A stretch of DNA of 64,000 bases from MGIIb-O2 sp964003245 (GCA_964003245.1 CAXFIU010000002.1:1-64000), one strand, 5' to 3'. Counted from the stretch's first letter, positions 18,050 through 27,775 are shown. Notes: generated by a model from the sequence alone, not told the origin. Translations and numbers: made by a program.

Positions 18050-19060
18050 ATGGAACCATACAATGACTCATGGATTTATTCGGGTTCCGCTAAAGAAAGA
18101 TTATGGAATAAATCAGCAATAGGGCAGAAAATAAATGAAAATGACCTATTATTAAGCTCCTCAGAAGTAATTTTTTGTCATGACCACAGACATTTAGATT
18201 GGCCAAGTGACGATTGGTTAAAGGAAGAAACAGGAAAAAATCCAAATTTGATAAACGAATCAATAATTTTGGAAGCTTTGAGAGTCCCCGGAAATAAAAT
18301 TATATTGACAAAAAATTACAAAGGGAAAAATGATTTCATTTTCAATAAAGAAACATGGGGTCTAAGATGGAATTCAAATGATCACCCAAGAGATGGAGAA
18401 CCAGAATCGGAGGTTAGATGGTTTCATTCATCAGAATATATTGAAATGAATGAATTATTAGCATGGGCAATTGACGCAAGGTCTAGGAATCGTATAGCAG
18501 AAGTATTGATTGTTGATAATGAACAAGCAGTTGTTACTTACAACATTACTTCAGAAAATCCAATAGGAGAAATATTACCACCCAATGATAAAGACAGAAC
18601 AGTCGTTTCAAAACTTAAAAAAATAAAAATTGAAAAAGGAAATTTATATTTAGGGTACAAAAAATGGCCTTTGGAACAACTTGGTATTGACTATCAAGAA
18701 GGGAGAATAATTGACGAGATTACAGAAGAATACATTTCAAAAGATGAAAAAGACTTTTCTGAATCTACGGAAGTGTTTTCAGATTTATTGAAGAGGGGTC
18801 TACACCCAAGACCTGGCTTTAAATATGGAACAGAATGGAGATGTTATGATAAAAAAATAGGTATCGATCACGCTCCGTGGTTGGTCGTAAATCCTTCGAA
18901 TAAAATAATGACATGGGAGAGCGCTTGTTTAGCATCAAGATTAGCAGCCGGAGTAAATAAAACATGGCTTCAACCTTTGAAAATAAACGGCATGTGGAAA
19001 TATCTTGGGATAATTAGGCCACCTGCAAATTCAAGATGGACTAATCCAATTAAAAAATAA
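18050..19060 (+). CDS. endA: tRNA-splicing endonuclease
   Basis: A 336-residue protein whose C-terminal third is the EndA catalytic domain: SDLLKRGLHPRPGFKYGTEW, CYDKKIGIDHAPWLVV and SRLAAGVNKTWLQPL, with a Tyr, His and Lys in the expected catalytic order. The enzyme cuts introns from pre-tRNAs at bulge-helix-bulge motifs. The length is about twice a single subunit, and the N-terminal half (about 1-200) looks like a decayed copy, so an alpha2-type (duplicated subunit) enzyme is likely. The gene diverges from the kinase and meets the M6-like protease end to end. The tRNA-Pro in this window has no intron. Confidence 0.88.
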   Translation: MEPYNDSWIYSGSAKERLWNKSAIGQKINENDLLLSSSEVIFCHDHRHLDWPSDDWLKEETGKNPNLINESIILEALRVPGNKIILTKNYKGKNDFIFNKETWGLRWNSNDHPRDGEPESEVRWFHSSEYIEMNELLAWAIDARSRNRIAEVLIVDNEQAVVTYNITSENPIGEILPPNDKDRTVVSKLKKIKIEKGNLYLGYKKWPLEQLGIDYQEGRIIDEITEEYISKDEKDFSESTEVFSDLLKRGLHPRPGFKYGTEWRCYDKKIGIDHAPWLVVNPSNKIMTWESACLASRLAAGVNKTWLQPLKINGMWKYLGIIRPPANSRWTNPIKK

Positions 19061-19064
19061 ATTT

Positions 19065-21062
19065 TCATTCGGATTCTTCATCAGAAGCTAGATTTTTATT
19101 ATGATTAGATCCACCTGTTAATATTGATAAGGCGAGAAGAATGCTAACCATAAACAAGCCATTTCCGGGTTCTGCAAACCATGAAAAGATTGCATTACTA
19201 TTGAACGTTGACTTCGCCTCAAGAATTATTGGAATTCTTAGTTCTATCCCAAAATTATCTACGAAAACTAATTCACCTCTAGCTATCATCCCTGGAACTA
19301 ATAACCCTTCGGGATTGACATGAACATCTATAGTGTCTCCAGGACTAATAGTTACACTGGACTCCAAACTTGCTATTCTAGAAGCAGCCCCTTGTATCTC
19401 TAAATTATAGAATCTTGATTCTTCGCCTTCGAAATCCAGTTCGATGGGAAATGTGTTTTCCTTATCTGAATCTACTAATAAGAAAAAATCCTCTGAGATA
19501 ATTCGATTACCAGCCTTATGCCATTTTAATTCTACTTCTCTCAGATTAGAATCACAGCCCAATATACCAATGATGTTGCCAGAGGAAGGGAAATTATCAT
19601 CTATAGTCATTATCGGAACTATTGAAACACCCACAGGTAATTTTTCTATTGTTTGGTTAATATAATTCCCACTGTGCGTCATAATATCAATTGAAAAATT
19701 ACAAGTTATTGCTGTATCAACTTCGACGAAAATAGATTCCCCATTCAGTAATTCTACAGGGCTTCGAGGCGTCAAAACATCGAATACATTTGTTTCTACG
19801 ACTGGCGAAATAGATATTAGATAATCTCCACCTTCGATAGATTCAACGGATGCAAACCAACTTACTAAACGGCCTCGATTATCAAAAATCAACATACCAT
19901 CAGAAGGATTAGTATTTCCAAATATTGTGCCATGAGTGAAAACATCACCAGCACTTCCTGAATCTTTATTTCTAACTAGAGCATCATCTCCATCTGCTTC
20001 AATTATTTTCAACCAAGCATTTTTTGAATCCGTGTTTACAAGATTACTGCTAGTATCTCCATTATTGATATCTTGGTACTCAACTAATATTCCATGACCA
20101 GGGAGTGAAGCATCAAATCCAAAATTACCTCGATTTGTGATTTTAATAAATTCCCCTGGCCCCGTCTCAATAGAAAGATAATTGCCACCATTAGAAATTG
20201 GGCTCAAAGTGAAATTACCACCAACGTTAGGATCTACAACTATACCTCTTTCTATACCAATTAACTCTAATGTTGAAGATGAAGGTAACGCAGGAAAATT
20301 GCCATTACCATTCCAATTTCCACTAGCCATAATTCCCCATTCACCAATTCCATTCCAATTACTTGTTGGAAGATTACTGTGAACATCATACAAATCATAT
20401 GCGCCCATTTGATGAAGCATCTCATGAACGACAGTCCCAACCCCTGACTTAGTTGAGGCGATAGTATAATGATTAATTGACCATTCATTGAGAATAATTG
20501 GGTTGTCCAAGCCTGACATATGACTCCAAATCGAACTAGTGCCACCTCCGAGTTCTTGTGGATTTGCAGAATGAAGTATTAGTAACCGATCTATGATTCC
20601 ATTTTTATCGAAATCCCAAGGAGATAGGTCCAAATCAGATAGAGTCTCTTTAACTGCATTTTCTACGAGATTATCTACTCCGACACCATCAGTTCCTGAG
20701 TCTCTTTCTTCACTATCTTGACCCCAGAAATCGATATTATGACTAGAAACCCAAATCTCATCTAGAATTGTCGTATTGAGAGTGGACTGCCCCGAACTAA
20801 TCTGATTGATATAATCTCTAGCCGAGTTCTCGGAGTTAAGAATAATCTCAGCCCTATCAGAATTGAAAACATCTCCTTGGAAAGATACAGGAATAACTAG
20901 CCAGTTTTCATTTTCTTGGAGACCTACTAAGATTTCTTCATCATCTTCGCTGATATTATTGACCTTATCATCCAACCAATCATCAATAACTTCGGAATAA
21001 ATATTTGCCAATAAGCCAAAAGAAACTATCGCGAGAGAAAGGATTCCTCGCGTCTTGTTCAT
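19065..21062 (-). CDS. M6-like secreted metalloprotease
   Basis: A 665-residue exported zinc protease. An N-terminal hydrophobic segment (about 5-22) acts as a signal or anchor. Residues 213-223 read HEMLHQMGAYD, the extended HExxHxxGxxD zinc site of the immune inhibitor A (M6) family, and GIGEWGIMASGNWNGNGN follows as expected. WLVIPVSFQGD near 54-64 is a typical family start. The C-terminal part (about 430-630) is beta-rich, and a final membrane helix ends in an acidic tail, so the enzyme may be retained at the cell surface. It probably degrades extracellular protein. The twin-Arg motif is absent, so Sec export is expected despite tatC lying next upstream. Confidence 0.85.
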   Translation of the reverse strand: MNKTRGILSLAIVSFGLLANIYSEVIDDWLDDKVNNISEDDEEILVGLQENENWLVIPVSFQGDVFNSDRAEIILNSENSARDYINQISSGQSTLNTTILDEIWVSSHNIDFWGQDSEERDSGTDGVGVDNLVENAVKETLSDLDLSPWDFDKNGIIDRLLILHSANPQELGGGTSSIWSHMSGLDNPIILNEWSINHYTIASTKSGVGTVVHEMLHQMGAYDLYDVHSNLPTSNWNGIGEWGIMASGNWNGNGNFPALPSSSTLELIGIERGIVVDPNVGGNFTLSPISNGGNYLSIETGPGEFIKITNRGNFGFDASLPGHGILVEYQDINNGDTSSNLVNTDSKNAWLKIIEADGDDALVRNKDSGSAGDVFTHGTIFGNTNPSDGMLIFDNRGRLVSWFASVESIEGGDYLISISPVVETNVFDVLTPRSPVELLNGESIFVEVDTAITCNFSIDIMTHSGNYINQTIEKLPVGVSIVPIMTIDDNFPSSGNIIGILGCDSNLREVELKWHKAGNRIISEDFFLLVDSDKENTFPIELDFEGEESRFYNLEIQGAASRIASLESSVTISPGDTIDVHVNPEGLLVPGMIARGELVFVDNFGIELRIPIILEAKSTFNSNAIFSWFAEPGNGLFMVSILLALSILTGGSNHNKNLASDEESE

Positions 21063-21111
21063 ACATGTCGCTAAACTAACTATGATTTGAATACGATGTT
21101 GAATTGTTCAA

Positions 21112-21846
21112 TTATTTTTCAAAAATAGGAGTGAGACGAGAAATCGAATCGGCAAAGAAAACTGTCAAAAGAGAAATAATTATTCTTAATCCATCGTATG
21201 TCTTTGGAAGCGATAATAAGACTAAAGAAAAAGATATCAATAGTATACGAATCCTGATTCTAGATTCGTTATCTACAACCATACCAAAAAATCTAGACAT
21301 TGAAAGTACTAATGTAGTTAGAACCCCAATGACGAGAACCCATGAAAAGCCAATTCCTAAGCTAATTATTGAAACCGCATCATACCTAGCAGAAACTATA
21401 TTCTCTCCGCCTTCAACCATACTATTTTCATCAAAATAATTTATTAGGAAAGGAATTACGAAAAACCATATTAGGTATAATATTACAGGGATAATGACGC
21501 CACTAAAAAATAGAGAAAATGTGAACCATTTCTTCTCCCTGGGATATAATCCGGGTAATGCAAAACTTCTAATTTTCAATGTAGTATAAGGTAATATCAT
21601 TGCAATTGAGAAGATTAGTAATAATGCCCACTTAGTATCAATCCAGTCATATGGACTATACACAGAGAATGAATATTCCTCAGCCTCTAAAGAAAGGCCT
21701 TCTAACCAATTAGTCAAAATATCATCGATTAAAAATGAAAGAAAGAAAGAAATTATTACTACTCCAAAAGCACTGACTCGAATTATTTTATATAACTCAG
21801 AAAAATGTTCTGAGAAAGCCATTTTTTCATTAGAATAAGGTTGCAT
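21112..21846 (-). CDS. tatC: Sec-independent protein translocase TatC
   Basis: A 244-residue protein with six membrane helices. FSEHFSELYKIIRVS matches the conserved HLxELRxR cytoplasmic start, and FALPGLYPREKKWFTFS is the diagnostic FxxPGLYxxEKK motif after the second helix. TatC is the receptor for twin-arginine signal peptides in export of folded proteins. The ATG lies 1 base from the stop of the upstream gene at 21848, suggesting one transcript. No tatA is visible next to it. The family sequence is otherwise diverged, particularly in the periplasmic loops, but length and order are normal. Confidence 0.9.
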   Translation of the reverse strand: MQPYSNEKMAFSEHFSELYKIIRVSAFGVVIISFFLSFLIDDILTNWLEGLSLEAEEYSFSVYSPYDWIDTKWALLLIFSIAMILPYTTLKIRSFALPGLYPREKKWFTFSLFFSGVIIPVILYLIWFFVIPFLINYFDENSMVEGGENIVSARYDAVSIISLGIGFSWVLVIGVLTTLVLSMSRFFGMVVDNESRIRIRILLISFSLVLLSLPKTYDGLRIIISLLTVFFADSISRLTPIFEK

Positions 21847-21847
21847 T

Positions 21848-22903
21848 TCAAAGTATATCCTTGACTTTAGGTTTGGCTCTTGCAGCTAATATTGTTCGGT
21901 AAAAGCAGTAAGCAAACCATCCACTAAGTAAGAATGTAAATCCAATTACAAAACTAGTAAGATCGGTTACATTTTGTGCCTCAGGATCTAGAACTGCTCT
22001 AGGAGGGAATTCTAGTACTGCATCTTCGGCTAGCCACCTAACTGCAATGACAAATGATACTAGGCTGAAGAATAACTGTCTCAATGCTTGCGGATAAGCT
22101 AATTCTGCGGCTAAGTGATCAGGGCCATCATCATATTTTCTTTCTAATATCTCCCTTTGGACAAGCGCACCGATAATTAATGCTGTTAGACTGAACCAAT
22201 AGAACATACTACCTTGTTCATAAATCTTCATAGAAAGCGCTTCTTGTCTCTTAGCTTCTTTTTCAGCATCTGTTTCTTCAATAAGGAATAATGAATCATA
22301 ATCTCCAACTGAAATTGTTCTTGTAGACAATGTTGCGTCATCTTCACCTTCTTCTATAGTTCCAGGTGGACTGATTGAGAATGCTAATAAATTCCAGTAA
22401 TCTTCAGTATCCGGTATACCTCCACCATCTACTGAGTTTCCTGCTAGCCAGAAATTTACAGTTCCACTATCATTGGAAGGTGCAGTCCAAGTTACTATCC
22501 AGACACCGTCTGAATCTGTCTCGCTGTGAGAAATATCTGCCTCAGTATCAGCTGCAATGCGGATATCTTGATCATCGTTCCATGAAAAAATGCCAATGGA
22601 ATCTGATGATAATAAAAATCCAGCCTTGGAATTACCATCACCTCCTGAAAGTGTCAAAGAATCTGCAACTTTGATGGTAAACTCATAGCTTTCACCTAAT
22701 TCATACATAATTGGGACACTAGTAATCATCACAACGGCTCTCTCAGAGACCGCTCCATTATTGTGACAAGAGCAACCATATTTCACAGTTGGATCGCCGT
22801 CTTGATTTAGGTATGGAGGCCCTCCACTGTTCCCTAAAGCAGGAATTGCAGCCATACCTATAATCAAAAGAACGACTAAGGCTTTCGAGTTGATGCTCGT
22901 CAT
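21848..22903 (-). CDS. Exported membrane protein with Cys-Ser-Cys-His motif
   Basis: A 351-residue product from the ATG of MTSINSKALVVLLIIGMAAI, which forms a signal peptide ending near ALG. Shortly after comes KYGCSCHNNG, a CxCH motif resembling but not equal to the haem c site CxxCH. The middle is a beta-sandwich-like region (VVMITSV, YEFTIKVAD, VWIVTWTAP, GTVNFWLAG) like surface Reeler-type domains that in bacteria also carry CxxCHG sites. Three membrane helices follow (about 230-250, 275-295 and 318-340). A redox or metal-binding surface role is possible. It is probably co-transcribed with tatC. Confidence 0.75.
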   Translation of the reverse strand: MTSINSKALVVLLIIGMAAIPALGNSGGPPYLNQDGDPTVKYGCSCHNNGAVSERAVVMITSVPIMYELGESYEFTIKVADSLTLSGGDGNSKAGFLLSSDSIGIFSWNDDQDIRIAADTEADISHSETDSDGVWIVTWTAPSNDSGTVNFWLAGNSVDGGGIPDTEDYWNLLAFSISPPGTIEEGEDDATLSTRTISVGDYDSLFLIEETDAEKEAKRQEALSMKIYEQGSMFYWFSLTALIIGALVQREILERKYDDGPDHLAAELAYPQALRQLFFSLVSFVIAVRWLAEDAVLEFPPRAVLDPEAQNVTDLTSFVIGFTFLLSGWFAYCFYRTILAARAKPKVKDIL

Positions 22904-22977
22904 GCAGTACACCTATGTTATTTCGAGTGTTGACTACCACATAACCGTTGCTTCACAATGACTGTTGAATTAATTGA

Positions 22978-24402
22978 TTATAACTCCTTAATTGCGCTGT
23001 TCAACTCATTCATCATCTTCTTCCCATCGCCAAATAACATCATAGTTTTATCTTCATAGAAAAGATCATTGTCTACTCCAGCGTAACCGACTGAAAGACT
23101 CCTCTTGATAATGACAACTGTCCTTGCTTTATCGGCGTCAATAATTGGCATTCCCGCCAAAGGACCTTCTCCACTCCTAGCAGCAGGATTACAAGTATCA
23201 TTTGCACCAATGACAACTGCCATATCACATTCAGGAAATTCAGGATTTATTTCTTCCATCTCAATAAGTTGGTCATATGGCACATTTGCCTCTGCAAGAA
23301 GGACATTCATGTGACCAGGCATACGGCCTGCAACAGGATGAATTGCATACTTAACCTCAGTTTGGAATCTGTCTTGGAGAATATCTGCAAATTCTTTGAC
23401 TTGGTGTTGACACTGGCTAACAGCCATCCCATAACCTGGGACGATTATCACTTTCTGAGCACCGTCAACCATCATTGCAACTTCTTCTGCATCGGATCCT
23501 ACCTTTGTTCTAGTAAGTGTTTCTTTTTCAGAACCACCAAATGATTTGAAAAGAACGTCAGGTAATGTTCTATTCATGGCTTTACACATGATAAAAGTCA
23601 GTATCAATCCTGATGCACCGACTAATGAACCTGCTACAATAAGTACACTGTTTCCAATAATAAAGCCAGTAAATGCAGCTGCTATTCCAGAAAAGGAGTT
23701 CAGTAAAGAGACAACTACGGGCATATCTGCTCCACCAATTGGCAAAACAATAATTACACCTAAAATACTAGATATTATTATAATTGCAAATAATATTTGT
23801 TGATCACGAGGATCGGAAATACTGAGATAAATTAATGCTATAACAGAAAATACCAACAAGACCTTGACATAATTTAGCCATGATGGCCCCCAAGTTGGTG
23901 TCCTAAACCATTTACCAAATATTTCTATTCCTCCCTTAAGTTTGAACATTGCTAGAATCGAACCCGTAAGAGTCATCCAACCTACTAAAGCAGAGAGACC
24001 TGCTGCGACCATCAAAACTTCTAATTCTAATCCAGAAGGCAATAATAAGTCATCATTTTCTATGTATTTCCATGATTCAGAGAGTGCGACCAATGCAGAT
24101 GCTGCACCTCCAAATCCATTGAATAATGCTACTAACTCTGGCATACCTGTCATTTCAACTTTAACTGCCATAATGTAACCTATTACAGAACCCACTATTA
24201 TACCAGAAATGATAAGAGTCCATTGTGCACCACCTTCAAGATGCATATCGGCTACAGTGGTTAAAACTGCGACAAGCATTCCCATTGCACCTAATTGGTT
24301 ACCTGCTGGCGCAGTTCTCGGATGACCTAATTTTTTGAGACCAAGAATAAATAACGACGCAGATATCAAATAACCAATTGAGATCCATTCACTAAAAATC
24401 AT
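22978..24402 (-). CDS. pntB: NAD(P) transhydrogenase subunit beta
   Basis: A 474-residue subunit of the proton-translocating transhydrogenase. The first 270 residues or so form about nine membrane helices (domain II); motifs include PRTAPAGNQLGAMGM, GFGGAASALVALSES and GGADMPVVVSLLNSFSG. The C-terminal domain III binds NADP(H): VIIVPGYGMAVSQCQH, HPVAGRMPGHMNVLLAEANV, VVIGANDTCNPAA and KRSLSVGYAGVDNDLF. The complex reduces NADP with NADH at the expense of the proton gradient. It lies 2 bases after pntAB and is the last gene of the pnt unit. Confidence 0.96.
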   Translation of the reverse strand: MIFSEWISIGYLISASLFILGLKKLGHPRTAPAGNQLGAMGMLVAVLTTVADMHLEGGAQWTLIISGIIVGSVIGYIMAVKVEMTGMPELVALFNGFGGAASALVALSESWKYIENDDLLLPSGLELEVLMVAAGLSALVGWMTLTGSILAMFKLKGGIEIFGKWFRTPTWGPSWLNYVKVLLVFSVIALIYLSISDPRDQQILFAIIIISSILGVIIVLPIGGADMPVVVSLLNSFSGIAAAFTGFIIGNSVLIVAGSLVGASGLILTFIMCKAMNRTLPDVLFKSFGGSEKETLTRTKVGSDAEEVAMMVDGAQKVIIVPGYGMAVSQCQHQVKEFADILQDRFQTEVKYAIHPVAGRMPGHMNVLLAEANVPYDQLIEMEEINPEFPECDMAVVIGANDTCNPAARSGEGPLAGMPIIDADKARTVVIIKRSLSVGYAGVDNDLFYEDKTMMLFGDGKKMMNELNSAIKEL

Positions 24403-24404
24403 AA

Positions 24405-24719
24405 TTAGTCCTCCTTTCTCTTATTTTTACCGGCAATCATATTCAACATTCGGTTAGTTACAGCAAAACCACCTATTACGTTGATCATTGCTAAAACTAT
24501 AGCTATAAACGCCAAAAGTCCAGAAACCAAAGTTTCTCCGCCATCATAGGCAACATTTGCACCTATTAGGGCACCTACAACACTGATTCCAGAGATTGCA
24601 TTGGCTCCACTCATTAAAGGAGTATGAAGCATTGCTGGAACCTTGGTTATTAATTCGAAACCAAGGAATATTGAAAGAACGAATAGTGTAATTGACCCAA
24701 TAAGTAATTCAGGAGTCAT
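24405..24719 (-). CDS. pntAB: NAD(P) transhydrogenase subunit alpha part 2
   Basis: A 104-residue membrane subunit with about three helices. VPAMLHTPLMSGANAISGIS is the conserved membrane-domain sequence, and GGFAVTNRMLNMIAGKNK closes the protein as in the family. In many bacteria this is fused to the NAD-binding part; here it is separate, the three-gene arrangement. It overlaps the pntAA stop by one base and precedes pntB by 2 bases. Confidence 0.95.
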   Translation of the reverse strand: MTPELLIGSITLFVLSIFLGFELITKVPAMLHTPLMSGANAISGISVVGALIGANVAYDGGETLVSGLLAFIAIVLAMINVIGGFAVTNRMLNMIAGKNKRKED

Positions 24720-25879
24720 CAGAGTACACCTCCTAATCGAGTTTGATTTTCATGTATTTTTCCATCCTTACAAATCAAAACTCCACCCATGCCTGGGACA
24801 TGGAAATCAGAACCCTCGGGTGAACCAAATAATATATCATCATCATCTGAAATTATTAATTCTCCTTCACTAATTATGGAACTAATAAAAGTTGTAAGAT
24901 TGTTGGAAAAAAGCATGCTTGCAGTATTTGCAAGAGTACCAGGGAGGTTAGATGTTCCAACAATTATTACTCCGTTCTCAGTAGTATAAACTTCTCCAGG
25001 TTTTGTCAATTCACAATTGCCGCCAACATCAGCATTCATATCCACAATCACTGCCCCAGATTTGAAGGAAGAAACAGCTGTAGCAGGAATTGTAATTGGA
25101 GCAGGGCGTCCAAAAATTCTGGCAGTGGTCACGATAATATCCGATTCAGAAGCAACCTCACAAACTGTATCATTCACTTTCTTTATAAATTCTGGAGTCA
25201 AAGGTTTAGCATAACCGGATTCATCCTCAAAATCATCCATACCTTCAACCTCAATAAAACGTCCTCCAACTGATTCTATTTGCTCTGCTGCAGATTTTCT
25301 AACATCGGAAGCATAAACAATTGCTCCTAGCCTCTTAGCAGTAGCGATGGCCTGAAGTCCTGCTACTCCACTCCCCATTATTACAACTTTAGCAGGTTTT
25401 ACAGTTCCAGCAGAGGTTGTCATCATTGGAATACCACGAGAAACATAAGATGCACCTAATAGTACAGCCTTGTAACCCGCTAAGTTATCTTGACTTGAAT
25501 TTACGTCCATCGATTGAGCCCGAGATAATCTTCTAGGAATCATATCCATTGAGAAAAGAGTCACGTTGGAATCAATACAAGATTTAATTTTCTCAGGATG
25601 ACGGAACGGATCAGCGACGCAAACAAGATTCATTCCATCTCTTAATTCAGAAGATTCTAACATTCTAATTGACATAATGATTTCACAAGAAAGTGCTTCA
25701 TCTCTCGAACAGATATTCGCACCGGCATCAGAGTAATCAGAATCAGAATAATTTGATTTTTTACCTGCATTTTTCTCAACAAAAACTTCCAAACCTTTTT
25801 TCATTAATTTTTTCACAGAATTGGGTACAATAGCAACTCTATTTTCACCATCTGGCTCTGTCAAAACTCCTAACCTCAT
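24719..25879 (-). CDS. pntAA: NAD(P) transhydrogenase subunit alpha part 1
   Basis: A 386-residue soluble NAD(H)-binding domain I, related to alanine dehydrogenase. It begins MRLGVLTEPDGENRVAIVP and includes KVVIMGSGVAGLQAIATAKR (dinucleotide fold), ASDVRKSAAEQIESVGGRFI and the loop GRPAPITIPATAVSSFKSG. It passes hydride to domain III across the membrane complex. The C terminus stops just before the membrane part, which is encoded by the next gene. It heads the pnt unit; the 117-base upstream gap contains inverted repeats described separately. Confidence 0.95.
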   Translation of the reverse strand: MRLGVLTEPDGENRVAIVPNSVKKLMKKGLEVFVEKNAGKKSNYSDSDYSDAGANICSRDEALSCEIIMSIRMLESSELRDGMNLVCVADPFRHPEKIKSCIDSNVTLFSMDMIPRRLSRAQSMDVNSSQDNLAGYKAVLLGASYVSRGIPMMTTSAGTVKPAKVVIMGSGVAGLQAIATAKRLGAIVYASDVRKSAAEQIESVGGRFIEVEGMDDFEDESGYAKPLTPEFIKKVNDTVCEVASESDIIVTTARIFGRPAPITIPATAVSSFKSGAVIVDMNADVGGNCELTKPGEVYTTENGVIIVGTSNLPGTLANTASMLFSNNLTTFISSIISEGELIISDDDDILFGSPEGSDFHVPGMGGVLICKDGKIHENQTRLGGVL

Positions 25880-25948
25880 AATACCACATCTACAAAATCA
25901 AGCCTAGGCTCATTGTTGCTGAACACAGCGAACGTAATCAGATTATTG

Positions 25949-25985
25949 AATGAAACGGGTTGCTGTCTTCAAAAAATGTTTCATT
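25949..25985. repeat. Inverted repeat between CPBP protease and pntAA
   Basis: AATGAAAC at 25949-25956 and its exact complement GTTTCATT at 25978-25985 are separated by 21 bases. The element lies just after the CPBP stop and 70 bases before the pntAA start on the same strand. It may be a weak terminator for the first gene or a control element for the second. Confidence 0.4.
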
Positions 25986-25996
25986 GGAAAGATTCT

Positions 25997-26707
25997 TTAG
26001 AATAATATTGTATATCCAATACCGAATACTGCTATGTCGCAAATTGCATGTGAAAGCCAACATACCCAAATAGAACGATATTTAAGATAAAGCCAAGACC
26101 AAATTGCTGCGGCGGATAAAAGACCGAAACAGGCGATTATTGTTTGCCACCAGATAAAACCGAACAAATGCAATGCTATTGCATGATGAAGAGTGAACAT
26201 TGCTGCAGAAAAAATTATTCCGATTGAATTACTACCAAATAATTCAGCAGACTTTGTTGTGATGAACCATCTGAAAACATATTCTTCAAGTAAGCTGTTA
26301 ATAAATATCCAATAAATCATTCCAACAATGTATAAATTTAAGTTATCTAGGCCCTTAGATTGTAAAATTTCTACCATCTCTAATATGTCCAATGTTTCAT
26401 CGAATAAAAACCAAGTAATCATTATTATTAATGACATCGAAAGTCCCGTTATTAGGCCGAAAGTAATCCCCTCTTTAGTAGGGAAATTTTTTGAAATAGA
26501 ACCCTCTTCTATCCTAAGATACCAAAATGTAGGGACTAAGAAAATCCATATTTTACACAAGGCGAAGAATATTTGTGAATAAAATTCATTTTCAATAATT
26601 TCAATGCCGAATATTACCGAAGCAGAAGGAATAAGTCCTACTAATAATATTGGAATAAGAGGTTTATTTTTCAACTCTACTTTCGAGATGGTGTTTTGAG
26701 TTGACAT
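25997..26707 (-). CDS. CPBP-family intramembrane metalloprotease
   Basis: A 236-residue membrane protein with about seven helices. The active motifs of the CAAX/Abi (CPBP) family are present: EEYVFRWF (EExxxR), FTLHHAIALHL (His pair) and a late WLSHAICDIAVF (His in the last helix). Such proteins cleave substrates inside the membrane; bacterial members give self-immunity to peptides or process prenylated proteins. The ATG at 26707 follows GTAGAGGGAACA, a plausible ribosome binding site, and is preferred to the upstream ATG at 26740. It diverges from mdh. Confidence 0.87.
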   Translation of the reverse strand: MSTQNTISKVELKNKPLIPILLVGLIPSASVIFGIEIIENEFYSQIFFALCKIWIFLVPTFWYLRIEEGSISKNFPTKEGITFGLITGLSMSLIIMITWFLFDETLDILEMVEILQSKGLDNLNLYIVGMIYWIFINSLLEEYVFRWFITTKSAELFGSNSIGIIFSAAMFTLHHAIALHLFGFIWWQTIIACFGLLSAAAIWSWLYLKYRSIWVCWLSHAICDIAVFGIGYTILF

Positions 26708-26816
26708 TGTTCCCTCTACCTTAATTGATGTAATGAACATTCGCCCTGCAATTGAGTCTAACGTTCACTAAAGGCTAAGGATGAGACACCCGCGGAAGGC
26801 GATTGAGGATGACTTC

Positions 26817-27755
26817 ATGGCAAGAGAATCGAGAAAGATTGCAGTAATTGGCGCAGGGAATGTGGGTGCAACTTGCGCCTTTGTAATGGCTGAAAGAAAA
26901 TTAGGAGAAATAGTACTGCTGGATATTTACGAAGGTTTTGCGAAAGGTAAAGCTCTTGATATGAGTCAAGGAGGACAGGTTCTAAACTATGATGGGAAAA
27001 TTACTGGCACCTCTAAATATGAAGATATTTCTGGAGCTGACGTCGTAGTAGTGACATCTGGTTTCCCAAGACAGCCGGGGATGAGTAGAGAAGATCTGAT
27101 AGGGAAAAATGCCGAAATAATTTCACAAGTAGGCGCTGGAATCAGAGATTACGCTCCAGATTCAGTAGTAATAATGGTTACAAATCCATTAGATCTAATG
27201 ACATACCATATGCAAAAAGTAACTGGTTTTGATCCAAAGAGAGTTATCGGGCAAGCAGGTATTCTCGATTCAGCAAGAATGACTCATTTTGTAGCGCAAG
27301 CAGTTGGATGCTCTAACGAAGACGTTCAAGCCATGGTCCTTGGAGGGCACGGAGACACAATGGTTCCATTACCAAGATACACAACTGTTGGAGGGATACC
27401 TATTACTCAATTATTAGATAATGAAGAAATTGATGCTATATCCAAAAGAACTGCAAGTGGCGGAGGAGAAATAGTAAAATTATTAGAAAGAGGAAGTGCT
27501 TTCTATGCACCAGGGAGTGCCGCCGCCATAATGGCAGAATCTGTTCTAAATGATAGGAAAAGAATGTTACCTTGTAGCGCACTTTTGACTGGACAATACG
27601 GTTTAGAAGATGTTTACATAGGTGTACCTGTATTGTTAGGTAAAAATGGTGTAGAGAATATTGTTGAGTTAGAACTAGAAGATGATGAGTTGAATAGTCT
27701 GCAAAGTTCAGCTAATTTCTATAAATCACAATTAAGTGATATTCTTGGATATTAG
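26817..27755 (+). CDS. mdh: Malate dehydrogenase, LDH-like type
   Basis: A 312-residue NAD-dependent dehydrogenase converting malate and oxaloacetate. IAVIGAGNVGATCAFVMAER is the NAD fold, and DVVVVTSGFPRQPGMSRED is the substrate loop. The arginine there (PRQPGMSR) marks malate rather than lactate specificity. MVTNPLDLMTYHM and VLGGHGDTMVPLPRYTTVGG carry the substrate-binding Arg/Asn and catalytic His. The ATG at 26817 follows GAGGATGACTTC and gives the usual short N terminus; an in-frame ATG at 26781 is possible. The NUDIX gene follows after 20 bases. Confidence 0.95.
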   Translation: MARESRKIAVIGAGNVGATCAFVMAERKLGEIVLLDIYEGFAKGKALDMSQGGQVLNYDGKITGTSKYEDISGADVVVVTSGFPRQPGMSREDLIGKNAEIISQVGAGIRDYAPDSVVIMVTNPLDLMTYHMQKVTGFDPKRVIGQAGILDSARMTHFVAQAVGCSNEDVQAMVLGGHGDTMVPLPRYTTVGGIPITQLLDNEEIDAISKRTASGGGEIVKLLERGSAFYAPGSAAAIMAESVLNDRKRMLPCSALLTGQYGLEDVYIGVPVLLGKNGVENIVELELEDDELNSLQSSANFYKSQLSDILGY

Positions 27756-27775
27756 AGATTAAAGAAGGCTCGAAA

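Noticed and set aside
25899..25908. AGCCTAGGCT palindrome as another DtxR operator
   Set aside because: The half-site is only 5 bases without a spacer and lacks the TTTAGG/CCTAAA form, so a chance origin is likely.
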